Source of the DNA: Bacillus sp. N1-1
GTDB lineage: Bacteria; Bacillota; Bacilli; Bacillales; Guptibacillaceae
Direction: 5' to 3'
Assembly: GCF_009818105.1 (NCBI RefSeq)
Contig: NZ_CP046564.1
Span: 1,736,001-1,800,000 of the forward strand
DNA: 64,000 nucleotides
Positions 18,577 to 26,311 of this stretch are shown here, one piece after another (within the stretch, counting starts at the first letter, position 1; the number at the start of each line of letters is the position of its first letter). A program made the translations under genes and the position numbers. The notes beneath the pieces were generated by a model. It was given only the letters and a program-made list of their open reading frames with translations. It ran no database searches and had not been told where the DNA came from.

Positions 18577-19512
18577 ATGGAAAAAGAACCAAGAATTCGA
18601 AGTGCGACTATTAACGAATGTATCGCTGATGAAGCTCAAGTATATGCGATCGACGGAAGTGGCAAGATTGTCAAAATTCCCGTTCTATTACAGAGTCTTA
18701 CTATTCAAATACCTACTCATGCAAATATAGAGTTTCCAGAATGCGAACACGTGTTAGAAATAAAAGATATTAAAAAACGAGTGTTTTTATCCCAATGCAA
18801 ACTTTTGCATTCCGGCAATGGAGGCACACTTTTTATAAGTGGGTTTATCCGTAAAAACATCCAATATGCCTCGAATCCCATCAGTTGTAAGCGTAGTGAT
18901 ATTCAAACAAACATAAAATCACTTACAGTGAATGTTCCATTTGAATGTTCTACCAAAATTGAGAGTTTATTATCCGAGCCAGTCGGACCAATGTTTAATA
19001 CTAGAGAAGAGTTTAATTTCATGATTTCCACTCCACTTCCTGAAGGCTATCCAGAAAAAGACGAGTTGCTTTCAGATGATTTGTCTCAATTTGGTCAGCA
19101 AAGCACACAGTATTTTAATGAACTACCATTTTGCGAACTCGTGAAAGCTAAAATCATAGAAATTGATCAATCTCTTAACCGAAAACCTGGTAAGATCATT
19201 AAACCATCTCATGAAAAAGAGATCCTTTTAGAATGTACCTGTGTGGCAAAAGAAGAAGTGAGTCCAAAAAAGAGAGGAAAAAGACGTAAGAAAAAAAGAT
19301 CTTTGTTCGAGGATGGAGCTACTGTTCGTGTTGAGCTGCCTAAAGAAAAAGTCGAAGTGGTTAAAGCTGAAAAGGAATGCTTGCATTGTAAAGAGAAAAA
19401 ACAAAAGAAAGTGACGTCCTTTGAAGGCATTTTCACTGAAATGTCTGAAAAAATGGTTCTCGATCTTACGATAAACTTACTTCAAAAGCAGCTTGTTAAA
19501 TTACCTGAATAG
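18577..19512 (+). CDS. SPOCS/DUF3794-like spore surface protein B with Lys/Cys-rich insertion
   Basis: This 311-residue paralogue of the preceding protein shares the core IPTHANIEFPECEHVLEIKDIKKRV, LFISGFIRKNIQYA, QQSTQYFNELPFCEL and the terminal FTEMSEKMVLDLTINLLQKQ. Unlike protein A, it carries an insertion of roughly 75 residues before the C-terminal block, rich in Lys/Arg and with Cys pairs (ECTC and CLHC). The ATG at 18577 follows GAGGGGGG; a TTG just before is less likely. Disulfide or metal cross-linking through the insertion is plausible but inferred. Its own terminator and a sigma-K-like promoter make it a separate unit. Confidence 0.7.
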   Translation: MEKEPRIRSATINECIADEAQVYAIDGSGKIVKIPVLLQSLTIQIPTHANIEFPECEHVLEIKDIKKRVFLSQCKLLHSGNGGTLFISGFIRKNIQYASNPISCKRSDIQTNIKSLTVNVPFECSTKIESLLSEPVGPMFNTREEFNFMISTPLPEGYPEKDELLSDDLSQFGQQSTQYFNELPFCELVKAKIIEIDQSLNRKPGKIIKPSHEKEILLECTCVAKEEVSPKKRGKRRKKKRSLFEDGATVRVELPKEKVEVVKAEKECLHCKEKKQKKVTSFEGIFTEMSEKMVLDLTINLLQKQLVKLPE

Positions 19513-19540
19513 ACGAACCATTCAATACAATACCGTTCTA

Positions 19541-19571
19541 GAAAAACACCTTTTCATGAGGTGTTTTTTTA
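19541..19571 (+). terminator. Terminator after spore surface protein B gene
   Basis: AAACACCT pairs with AGGTGTTT around a seven-base loop, followed by a T run. Confidence 0.85.
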
Positions 19572-19618
19572 TTGAAATTGTACTTAAAATGGTTATGTAT
19601 ATTAACTCATTTACCTAT

Positions 19619-19645
19619 ACCTCGTCCTAGCTAAAACATACACTA
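19619..19645 (+). promoter_or_regulatory. Candidate sigma-K promoter for the Cys/His-rich gene
   Basis: AC, 16 bases, then CATACACTA, an exact AC-N16-CATAnnnTA match ending 35 bases before the start codon. Confidence 0.55.
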
Positions 19646-19680
19646 CTAATAAGCTACGGTGCAGAAGCGAGGTGAGATAA

Positions 19681-19959
19681 ATGTGTAAAAAATGCAGAAG
19701 TCTTTTTCATGATTGTCATAAAGAAGAAGAAGTAGAAATCATCTGCAAATGTCAAGTGGTTAAAAAGAAATGCGGTTGTAGAAAAAAACAGGACAAACAT
19801 CTGGTTTGTAAATGCAAAGAAGTTGATCATTGTTCTTGTTCTCATTGTCGAAAACACGACAAACGTTTTGTATGCAAATGTAAACTGGTGAAAGAATGGC
19901 ATGATCATTGTTGTTGCCATTCCTGTGGTAGTGAAGAATTTATTATTTGGGATTATTAG
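19681..19959 (+). CDS. Cys/His-rich repeat protein, probable spore coat component
   Basis: A 92-residue protein with 18 Cys and 9 His, many Lys and almost no hydrophobic core. Three copies of the motif hydrophobic-C-K-C-(Q/K)-x-V-(K/D) occur at roughly 30-residue intervals (IICKCQVVK, LVCKCKEVD, FVCKCKLVK), separated by Cys/His clusters such as CSCSHC and HCCCHSC. GAGGTGA precedes the ATG. It does not match a family I can name. The composition suits metal binding or disulfide cross-linking, and the sigma-K-like promoter and neighbours argue for the spore surface. The Cys/Lys style resembles the insertion in the preceding paralogue. Confidence 0.7.
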   Translation: MCKKCRSLFHDCHKEEEVEIICKCQVVKKKCGCRKKQDKHLVCKCKEVDHCSCSHCRKHDKRFVCKCKLVKEWHDHCCCHSCGSEEFIIWDY

Positions 19960-20018
19960 TTTTCCTTATTACAACATAACATGAAAATTTCTATAAACGC
20001 CCTCCTCTCAAAAATATG

Positions 20019-20068
20019 TACCCTATCGGGAAGACTTATAAAATGTCTGCCCTATAGGGTGTTTTTTA
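20019..20068 (+). terminator. Two-part hairpin terminator after the Cys/His-rich gene
   Basis: Outer arms ACCCTAT and ATAGGGT with inner pairs AGAC and GTCT form a long imperfect hairpin followed by GTTTTTTATG. The remainder of the roughly 240-base gap to the next gene shows no coding sequence. Confidence 0.75.
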
Positions 20069-20140
20069 TGGGGTAGGAGACTAAATAATATGATGGAATA
20101 TTACGTTTGAATAGAATGGATTTATTTTGAAACTAAGAAA

Positions 20141-20163
20141 CAAGCTAACTAAAAGTTAGCTTG
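20141..20163 (-). terminator. Hairpin downstream of the CotY/CotZ-like gene
   Basis: AAGCTAACT pairs perfectly with AGTTAGCTT around AAA. On the - strand only a weak T tract (GTTTCTTAGTTTC) follows, so termination is uncertain. Confidence 0.4.
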
Positions 20164-20203
20164 CTTCTCGGTGGAAAGATTTAAGTTTGATTTTTGTATC
20201 TCA

Positions 20204-20503
20204 TTATTTTGTTTTAAGTGGAACTAGGGCTTTCAAATCACGACAATCAATATACATAATAAAGTTACTGCCTATACCATTTGGAAAAACACTTATTGGT
20301 GATACGAGATTACTAACAACAAATTTTGCGCAACAAGAACGGTCTTTAAATCCAATAAATGTAGCTTCAATAAATTCTGGGAAACCATCAACTAAAATAA
20401 AGAATTTACTTCCTTCACGTTCGTTTTTCAATTTATTACAAAGACACTTTCCACAAGTGTTTTTCTTAGAATGATTTGTGCAATGATCAAATAAACTTGA
20501 CAT
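20204..20503 (-). CDS. CotY/CotZ-like spore coat protein
   Basis: CotY, CotZ and ExsY are Cys-rich proteins that self-assemble into the crust or exosporium basal layer. The 99-residue product has an N-terminal Cys cluster (CGKCLCNKL at about residues 17-25) and a C-terminal beta domain with EATFIGFKDRSCCAKFVVSNLVSP and YIDCRDLKALVPL, which parallels the CotZ/CotY end (paired Cys followed by an aspartate-Cys strand and a final hydrophobic strand). It is shorter than B. subtilis CotZ (about 150 residues), lacking part of the N-terminal region. AAGGAGG lies upstream of the ATG. In B. subtilis cotZ and cotY also lie downstream of fabI. Confidence 0.75.
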   Translation of the reverse strand: MSSLFDHCTNHSKKNTCGKCLCNKLKNEREGSKFFILVDGFPEFIEATFIGFKDRSCCAKFVVSNLVSPISVFPNGIGSNFIMYIDCRDLKALVPLKTK

Positions 20504-20610
20504 ATGCTAACCTCCTTTTCTCAATTACTATATCTTATCCTAATGATTACTAAATGGTTTGGATATGCACCTAAAACCAAAAGAAATATTTAAAAAGAAG
20601 GAGTTTTTTT

Positions 20611-21537
20611 ATGGAAAAAAAACTGAAAATATTATTTATTACGAGAGATTTTTCTAAGAATATTGAAAAAAGCAGTTATTATTTATCACGCGAATTAAGT
20701 AGACAAACTGATTTAGCACTTTGGCATACAAGAGGGCACATACAGGGCATTCTTTCACAATTATCACAGGAACCTGATTTTATACTGTTAAATGACTTCA
20801 AGCCAGATTACTGTCCAGAAATTAAAGGTCTTAGAAGCTCAGCTGTGCCATATGGAATAATTATGCATGACCTGCATTATAAAGTGTCACAAAGAAAGAG
20901 GTTTATTGTAAAAGAAAATATTCAACACATTTTTTCCATTTGCAGAGATTCATTTCTAAGCTGGTATCCTGAGTTTGTTGACAGAATGGTATGGTTTCCT
21001 TTTCATGTACCAGAAGATATTTTCAGAGATTATGGTGAAAACAAAATTTATAATTTTTTAATGATGGGGGCAATGGACCAAAGGTATTATCCATTAAGGG
21101 TAAAGATGGCAGAAGAAATGAAGGATGAGAAAGGGTTTGTTCATCTCAAACATCCAGGGTATGGAGTTATAGATGACGGTAAGGTCTTAACAGGAGAGAT
21201 TTATGCAAGAGAAATAAATCGTGCTAAACTATTTCTCACATGTGATAGTTCTTTAAAATTTCCTTTATTAAAATATTTTGAAGTATTAGCTTGTAAAACT
21301 TTATTACTTGCACCATCAAACCAAGAACTTCAAGATCTTGGCTTTAAGGATGGAGAAAACTTTGTATCAATTAATGAGTACAACTTTAAAGAAAAGGCGA
21401 TTTACTATTTGGATAATGAACTAGAAACCCAGAGAATTGTAAATAATGGATGCGATATGGTTCATAAAAATCACTCTACAGAAAAAAGAGTGAAACAATT
21501 GATCACAACTGTGAAGGAAATCATTAACCATAGGTAG
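20611..21537 (+). CDS. CgeB-type glycosyltransferase (spore surface)
   Basis: A 308-residue GT-B-fold glycosyltransferase of the CgeB kind, which in B. subtilis acts on the spore crust. It begins KILFITRDFSKN (a Rossmann-like strand), has IIMHDLHY near residue 88, and a C-terminal half with FLMMGAMDQRYYPLR, then KLFLTCDSSLKFPLLKYFEVLACKTLLLAPSNQEL, the Glu-containing donor-binding region. No membrane segment is visible. AAGGAG is eight bases before the ATG. A strong terminator overlaps its end, so it is not in one transcript with the sugar cassette unless readthrough occurs. The acceptor and donor are unknown. Confidence 0.8.
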   Translation: MEKKLKILFITRDFSKNIEKSSYYLSRELSRQTDLALWHTRGHIQGILSQLSQEPDFILLNDFKPDYCPEIKGLRSSAVPYGIIMHDLHYKVSQRKRFIVKENIQHIFSICRDSFLSWYPEFVDRMVWFPFHVPEDIFRDYGENKIYNFLMMGAMDQRYYPLRVKMAEEMKDEKGFVHLKHPGYGVIDDGKVLTGEIYAREINRAKLFLTCDSSLKFPLLKYFEVLACKTLLLAPSNQELQDLGFKDGENFVSINEYNFKEKAIYYLDNELETQRIVNNGCDMVHKNHSTEKRVKQLITTVKEIINHR

Positions 21538-21574
21538 CAGTAGCTACTATGGTTAATGATTTTTTGATTTTTTT
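21522..21574 (+). terminator. Terminator overlapping the CgeB-type gene stop
   Basis: ATTAACCATAG pairs with CTATGGTTAAT (small internal mismatch) around a GTAGC-AGTA-GCTA core. TTTTTTG and TTTTTTTT follow. Confidence 0.85.
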
Positions 21575-21631
21575 TACTCGTCCAATTATTTTATTAAATA
21601 CTCTTATGATAATTTAATGAATATGTTCAGT

Positions 21632-21658
21632 ACTTTTCGAATTAGATTTCATACTATA
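21632..21658 (+). promoter_or_regulatory. Candidate sigma-K promoter for the sugar cassette
   Basis: AC, 16 bases, then CATACTATA, an exact AC-N16-CATAnnnTA match. It ends 40 bases before the first gene of the cassette. Confidence 0.55.
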
Positions 21659-21698
21659 TTAAAGAGTTTATACATGATTGGATTAAGGTGATGATTTT

Positions 21699-22664
21699 AT
21701 GAAAGTTGGTGTAATTGGGACAGGGAAAATGGGTGAAAACCATTTAAGAATGTATTCAACTTTAATAAATTCCTGTCAGCCGATAGGAGTTTACGATATA
21801 GATTACAATAAAGCGCTTGAAATTGCTGCCAAATATAACTTGAAAGCGTATCGAAAACTGAGTGACTTATTAAATAATGTAAATGCGGTTAGTATTACCA
21901 CGCCTACTCAAACTCATTTTGACATTGGTGTCGAGTGTATAAAGCATAATGTACACGTTTTAGTCGAAAAGCCTATCACGACATCTCTTGAGCAAGCAAA
22001 TGAATTAATTCAACTAGCGCATGATTCTGGAGTTATTCTTCAGGTAGGTCATATTGAGGTTTTTAATCCGGTAGTAAAAGAGCTGGAAAAAATACTTTCC
22101 AATGAAAAAATAGTAGCCGTTGATGTACACAGATTGAGCCAATTAGATAATCGCACGACTAGTTGGGACGTAGTCTATGATTTGATGATTCATGATATAT
22201 ACATTCTTCAACATCTTTTAAATAAAGATATTCAACAGATTTTTGCTTTAGGTCAAACATATAATAATGTAATCAAGCATGCTATCGGACTCCTGGAGTT
22301 TGAGGGCGGAATTATCACACAGTTAACTTCAAGTCATGTTACAGAAGATAGAGTTAGATCGATGCGAATAATAACAACCAAAGCATTTATTAAGGTAGAT
22401 TTCTTAGAGAAAAAAATAGAGATTTCTCGTTCTCCGAAATTTTGTTCAGATCAATTGAATTCTTATTATAATCAACAAAGTCTGGTAGAAATCATATCAA
22501 TTCCAAACGGCAATGCGCTTAGATTAGAATTACAGGAATTCATTGATTCAATCTCAACTAATAGAGAACCAAAAGTAACCGGAGAAGACGGACTCAAAGC
22601 TCTAAAAGTAGCGGACAAGATTAGTCGATTAATTCTAAATAGCGACCCAAAATTCAAAAAATAA
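21699..22664 (+). CDS. Gfo/Idh/MocA-family NAD-dependent sugar dehydrogenase (WbpB/WlbA-like)
   Basis: A 321-residue oxidoreductase likely to oxidise C-3 of a UDP- or dTDP-sugar, the step before transamination. It has the dinucleotide motif VIGTGKMGENH at residues 4-14, the VEKPITTSLEQA motif (Lys in the EKP triad, about 93) and HIEVFNPVVKEL. The organisation dehydrogenase-acyltransferase-aminotransferase parallels wbpB-wbpD-wbpE, which makes 2,3-diacetamido sugars in Pseudomonas; the order here differs and the substrate is not proven. An acyltransferase gene follows after 17 bases. This stretch is visibly more A+T-rich than the flanking yjb block. Confidence 0.85.
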   Translation: MKVGVIGTGKMGENHLRMYSTLINSCQPIGVYDIDYNKALEIAAKYNLKAYRKLSDLLNNVNAVSITTPTQTHFDIGVECIKHNVHVLVEKPITTSLEQANELIQLAHDSGVILQVGHIEVFNPVVKELEKILSNEKIVAVDVHRLSQLDNRTTSWDVVYDLMIHDIYILQHLLNKDIQQIFALGQTYNNVIKHAIGLLEFEGGIITQLTSSHVTEDRVRSMRIITTKAFIKVDFLEKKIEISRSPKFCSDQLNSYYNQQSLVEIISIPNGNALRLELQEFIDSISTNREPKVTGEDGLKALKVADKISRLILNSDPKFKK

Positions 22665-22681
22665 GTTGGGGAGGAATAGAG

Positions 22682-23395
22682 ATGATTGATGATTCGGTTT
22701 ATATTGATACAAGCTGCAAGCTAGGAAGAAATATTGTAATTGAGAAAGACGTTAAAATAGGAAGTAATGTAAGTATAGGCCATAATACAGTGATTTTGGA
22801 AAATACAATAATTAGTAACAATGTGCAAATTGGTTGTAATAATGTGGTGGGTTGTCAACCTAGTAAGAACACTAGAATTATAAATGATGTCAAAAATCAA
22901 GGTGCACTAATAATTAAGAAAGGAAGTATTATTGGAAATGGCGTTGTACTATATGCTGGAACGAGAATAGGTGAAGATGTTTTCATTGGTGATCAAGCAA
23001 GCATCAGAGAGAATAGTGATATAGGAAATTCTACCGTTATTGGAAGATGTGCCAAAATTGAATGTAGAACAACTATCGGATCTTTATGTATTATTCAAAC
23101 TGGAGCATATATTACTGCTGATATGGTTCTTGAAGATAATGTGTTTATTGGCCCTGAAGTGTCAACATCAAATGATAAACACATGAGACGTTCATTAACA
23201 CCTCTAAAAGGTCCTTATTTAAAAAATGGAGCTAGTGTAGGGAATAATGCTACATTGCTTCCTGGAATAGTGATTGGAAAGGATTCGGTTATTGGTGCAG
23301 GTTCTGTTGTTACAAAAGATGTTCCGGATTCGACTGTTTTTATAGGTAATCCAGCTAAAGAAATTAATTCTATAAAAGGAAGAGGGAAGAAATGA
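22682..23395 (+). CDS. Left-handed beta-helix acyltransferase (WbpD/WlbB-like)
   Basis: A 237-residue hexapeptide-repeat protein, typical of UDP-amino-sugar N-acetyltransferases. Repeats such as VIEKDVKIGSNVSIG, TVILENTIISNNVQIG and TVIGRCAKIECRTTIG run through the chain, and FIGPEVSTSNDKHMRR resembles the loop of WbpD/WlbB enzymes that contacts acetyl-CoA or substrate. It ends with ATLLPGIVIGKDSVIGAGSVVTKDVPDSTVFIGNPAKEI, the usual C-terminal coil. Its last codons overlap the aminotransferase start by four bases, showing translational coupling. It probably acetylates the amine made by that enzyme. Confidence 0.87.
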   Translation: MIDDSVYIDTSCKLGRNIVIEKDVKIGSNVSIGHNTVILENTIISNNVQIGCNNVVGCQPSKNTRIINDVKNQGALIIKKGSIIGNGVVLYAGTRIGEDVFIGDQASIRENSDIGNSTVIGRCAKIECRTTIGSLCIIQTGAYITADMVLEDNVFIGPEVSTSNDKHMRRSLTPLKGPYLKNGASVGNNATLLPGIVIGKDSVIGAGSVVTKDVPDSTVFIGNPAKEINSIKGRGKK

Positions 23396-24513
23396 CAATC
23401 CCTTTGATCGATCTTTTATCACAATATCGTTCGTTAGAAAGTGAGATAGACGGAGCAATAAAAAGAGTTTTAGAGAGTGGAGTATATATAAATGGCGTGG
23501 AAACAAAGTCGTTTTGCTCAGAAATCTCTGACTATACAGGTGCGGATTTTGCAATTCCGACCGCAAATGGAACTGATTCTTTAATTCTTTCAATGCAAGC
23601 CTTAAACATAGGTGTCGGGGATGAAGTGATTACATCCCCCTATTCTTTTTTTGCAAGTGCCGAAGCAATTGCTCGAGTAGGTGCAACTCCAGTTTTTGCA
23701 GATATAGACCTGCTAACATACAATTTGTGCCCTGAAAAGGTCGAGAAAAAAATAACAGACAAAACGAAGGCAGTCATTCCAGTTCATATTTTTGGTCAAC
23801 CCGCAGATATGGACGCATTTATTACGATGGGGAAAAAACACAATTTATTTATTATTGAAGATGCTTGTCAAGCATTAGGTGCTCGATATAAGAATCAGCA
23901 GGCAGGAACGATTGGAGTGGCAGGTTGTATTTCTTTTTTTCCTACTAAAAATCTTGGTGGTTATGGTGATGGGGGGCTGGTTCTTACTAATAATGAAGAA
24001 CTTGCACACAATGTTCAATTACTTGCATCACATGGATCTTCTGAAAAATATTATCATGAAGTAATTGGTTATAATAGCAGATTAGATGAGATACAAGCTG
24101 CTATCCTAAGAATTAAACTAAAAAAATTAAATGAGTGGAATCAAAAGAGAAGAGAAAAAGCAATGATTTACTCCACTGCATTTAACACTTTAGAAATCAC
24201 AACACCTTTTACTAATGAATACGTACAGCATGTTTTTCATTTATATATTATACAATCGAAGAACAGTAAGAAAATATCCGATTTTCTTTTGGAACGTGGT
24301 ATTGCAACAGGTCATTACTATCCATGTCCACTTCATTTACAGAAGGCGTTCCGTTCTTTAGGTTATAAAAATGGCGATTTACCAGTAGCTGAAAACCTTG
24401 CGAACCATTCATTAGCTTTACCCCTCTTTCCTGAGTTAACAAATAATCAACAGCAATACATTATATCTTGTATTCAAGACTTTGGAAGGTTAAAATCGAG
24501 GTTATCAAAATAA
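23392..24513 (+). CDS. DegT/DnrJ/EryC1/StrS-family sugar aminotransferase (WbpE-like)
   Basis: A 373-residue PLP enzyme that transfers an amino group to a keto sugar nucleotide. Family landmarks are IPTANGTDSLILSMQALNIG (phosphate-binding), EDACQALGARY and SFFPTKNLGGYGDGG, whose Lys forms the PLP aldimine, followed by HGSSEKYYHEVIGYNSRLDE. It overlaps the acyltransferase by four bases. The cassette lacks a nucleotidyltransferase, a 4,6-dehydratase and a transferase of its own, so it presumably draws UDP-GlcNAc-derived precursors and delivers product to the nearby CgeB-type enzymes. B. subtilis has a comparable enzyme, SpsC, for spore-coat polysaccharide. Confidence 0.9.
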   Translation: MTIPLIDLLSQYRSLESEIDGAIKRVLESGVYINGVETKSFCSEISDYTGADFAIPTANGTDSLILSMQALNIGVGDEVITSPYSFFASAEAIARVGATPVFADIDLLTYNLCPEKVEKKITDKTKAVIPVHIFGQPADMDAFITMGKKHNLFIIEDACQALGARYKNQQAGTIGVAGCISFFPTKNLGGYGDGGLVLTNNEELAHNVQLLASHGSSEKYYHEVIGYNSRLDEIQAAILRIKLKKLNEWNQKRREKAMIYSTAFNTLEITTPFTNEYVQHVFHLYIIQSKNSKKISDFLLERGIATGHYYPCPLHLQKAFRSLGYKNGDLPVAENLANHSLALPLFPELTNNQQQYIISCIQDFGRLKSRLSK

Positions 24514-24546
24514 TATGATTAGGATTTCAGTGTTTGAATTGGAATC

Positions 24547-24597
24547 TAAAAAAGATTTTCTGGCAGAATCACTTTGTGCCAGAAAATCTTTTTTTGT
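24547..24597. terminator. Terminator between the sugar cassette and the convergent CgeB gene
   Basis: AAAGATTTTCTGGCA pairs with TGCCAGAAAATCTTT around an 11-base loop, with T-rich flanks on both strands. Confidence 0.9.
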
Positions 24598-24622
24598 CAT
24601 AATGAAATTTGACTACGATCGA

Positions 24623-26038
24623 TTAGTTGAGAGTGATTTGAGGAGTAAAGATTTTTACTGAAGGTTGTAAGCTTATTCCGAAATTTGTATTACTTGATTC
24701 GATCATTTGTTTAATTAATTCAGTTATATCAAAGTAGTATTCGTTATTAAATGATGATTCAGCCTTTAAAGTCATAATGCGGCTTGAAAGCTCGGGAGTG
24801 TATCCCTGAATAATCATGTTATCTGACAAATCATTAAGAAGAAAATGACAATGTAAAACAGGATTTCTAACTACTGGTGAATTGGGTAAAGTAAGAGTTA
24901 ATTTTGTTGATTTCATTTTAAAATTCTCATTAATCATGTCTTTTTTTATAATGATGCGTTTTGGTCTTCTCTCAGATAAAATGAATTTATTGGTTTGTAG
25001 TTGACTATTCATTTGCTCTACTGGAAGGGGATTCTGAATTAATGTTGAACTCGAATTTAGTTTTTTGGGTTTTAGATAAGGTTTAATTTTCTTTACCATC
25101 TCTTCAATTCGATGGACATAAGTATGATGCTCATGTACATACGCTTTCCCTCTCGTTGAAATAGCTTTCCTTTTTTGTTTGTTTTTAAGATAAAAATTAA
25201 CAAGCTGGACTGTCTCTTCTGGATTCATGCTAGTAATGAGATGTTTTCCTACAGTGAAATGGCGGTGAACAGAGGGAGAATCTGTGGTTAATAAAAATGC
25301 ACCGCTTGCCAAACTCTCATATGTTCTTTGTGTGAGTAGCCCATCTGCGTTTTGTATGCCTAGAACGATTTTTGAGGAGCTATAAACTTTCGATATATCC
25401 TTGTAATCAATTGGACCACGCAAACATTTTTCAGGTATCTCAAATGAAAGCTGGTTACGATGCTCAAGCCAACCAGGTCCCCATACATTTACTTCGAAAC
25501 CATTCTCAATGAGAGGATATAGTAATTTTTTTAAAGATTTTATTCTGTAAGATTCTTCTGTATCAATCCAAGGTTTGTAAGTAGCTATTAAGGATATATC
25601 TGAACTAAATTCTTCAAGTGGAATATGAGCTTTTTGCCAATCTGGATGACATGCAAAAGGTAAATAAGATGAAGGGATTCCAATACGACGATACATTTCG
25701 GTAGAATCATAATCATGTGTAAACATGTAATCTGGCCTACCAGTATTCACAATAAATTTGGACCAAGTTTCTGTGTGAAGAGGGTCTTCGAAAGACCAGT
25801 GCACATAAAAAGCATCACTATTATTGCAATAATTTCTTATGGTTTTAAAATTTGCCTCTGTATGAGCATTGTTCCACCCACTAGTAAGAATGACATCAGG
25901 TTTAAACATTTCTAATTTACTTTGTAGAGAATTAGAATCTTCATATTTATCTGAAGTTCGAACTGACATTCCTGCTTTTACTAATGCGTCTGCAATCATA
26001 TCAGTAAAAAGCGATTGATCTAAGTAGAACCACTTCAT
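24623..26038 (-). CDS. CgeB-type glycosyltransferase with C-terminal DNRLRE-like beta domain
   Basis: A 471-residue protein. Residues 1-325 form a CgeB-type GT-B glycosyltransferase: N-terminal WFYLDQSLFTDMIADALVKAG, central DISLIATYKPW and VNVWGPGWLEHRNQ, then KIVLGIQNADGLLTQRTYESLASGAFLLTTDSPSVHRHF, which holds the donor site. After a Lys/Ser-rich linker (about 325-372) the last 95 residues are a beta-type domain with TKLTLTLPNS and FDITELIKQMIESSNTNFGISL, resembling DNRLRE surface domains. Other CgeB-type enzymes I know end before this. The extra domain may anchor the enzyme on the spore; the domain call is tentative. Confidence 0.78.
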   Translation of the reverse strand: MKWFYLDQSLFTDMIADALVKAGMSVRTSDKYEDSNSLQSKLEMFKPDVILTSGWNNAHTEANFKTIRNYCNNSDAFYVHWSFEDPLHTETWSKFIVNTGRPDYMFTHDYDSTEMYRRIGIPSSYLPFACHPDWQKAHIPLEEFSSDISLIATYKPWIDTEESYRIKSLKKLLYPLIENGFEVNVWGPGWLEHRNQLSFEIPEKCLRGPIDYKDISKVYSSSKIVLGIQNADGLLTQRTYESLASGAFLLTTDSPSVHRHFTVGKHLITSMNPEETVQLVNFYLKNKQKRKAISTRGKAYVHEHHTYVHRIEEMVKKIKPYLKPKKLNSSSTLIQNPLPVEQMNSQLQTNKFILSERRPKRIIIKKDMINENFKMKSTKLTLTLPNSPVVRNPVLHCHFLLNDLSDNMIIQGYTPELSSRIMTLKAESSFNNEYYFDITELIKQMIESSNTNFGISLQPSVKIFTPQITLN

Positions 26039-26061
26039 GCAAGATCACTCATTTCTTTTCT

Positions 26062-26093
26062 TTAAAAAACGATCGGAGAAAATATCCGATCGT
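26062..26093 (-). terminator. Terminator after the 46-residue gene
   Basis: On the - strand ACGATCGGA pairs with TCCGATCGT around a seven-base loop, followed by TTTTTT. Confidence 0.85.
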
Positions 26094-26095
26094 TT

Positions 26096-26236
26096 TTATG
26101 ATTTTGTTGGTTTCCAAGTCGTTTTCCCACATGACTTACAACCTGATGTTTTTTTTGAAGGAATGGTTGTGTTTTCACGAGAACGTCGTCTTCTTTTAAC
26201 TTCTCGATAAAGTGCTTGTAAATCAGACTTTTTCAT
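26096..26236 (-). CDS. Small basic Cys-pair protein
   Basis: A 46-residue product with an AGGAGG site about ten bases before its ATG and a strong terminator after its stop. It is highly basic (KRRRRSR in the middle) and ends in GCKSCGKTTWKPTKS, one CxxC pair. A second CxxC needed for a full zinc ribbon is missing, so dimeric binding or a cross-linking role is possible. I do not recognise the family. Its position between a CgeB-type gene and a protein of unknown function suggests a spore-related role, which is inference. Confidence 0.6.
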   Translation of the reverse strand: MKKSDLQALYREVKRRRRSRENTTIPSKKTSGCKSCGKTTWKPTKS

Positions 26237-26311
26237 TCATATCCTCCTCATTCGAGCTTTTCCTTTGAATAATACATACTATTCGTGCTCGAACGTAAGG
26301 TGTTGAGATGT

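Noticed and set aside
19654..19920. Open frame on the - strand opposite the Cys/His-rich gene
   Set aside because: It is Phe/Thr-rich, as expected for the complement of a Lys/Cys-rich gene; the + strand has the ribosome site and the CKC repeat pattern.
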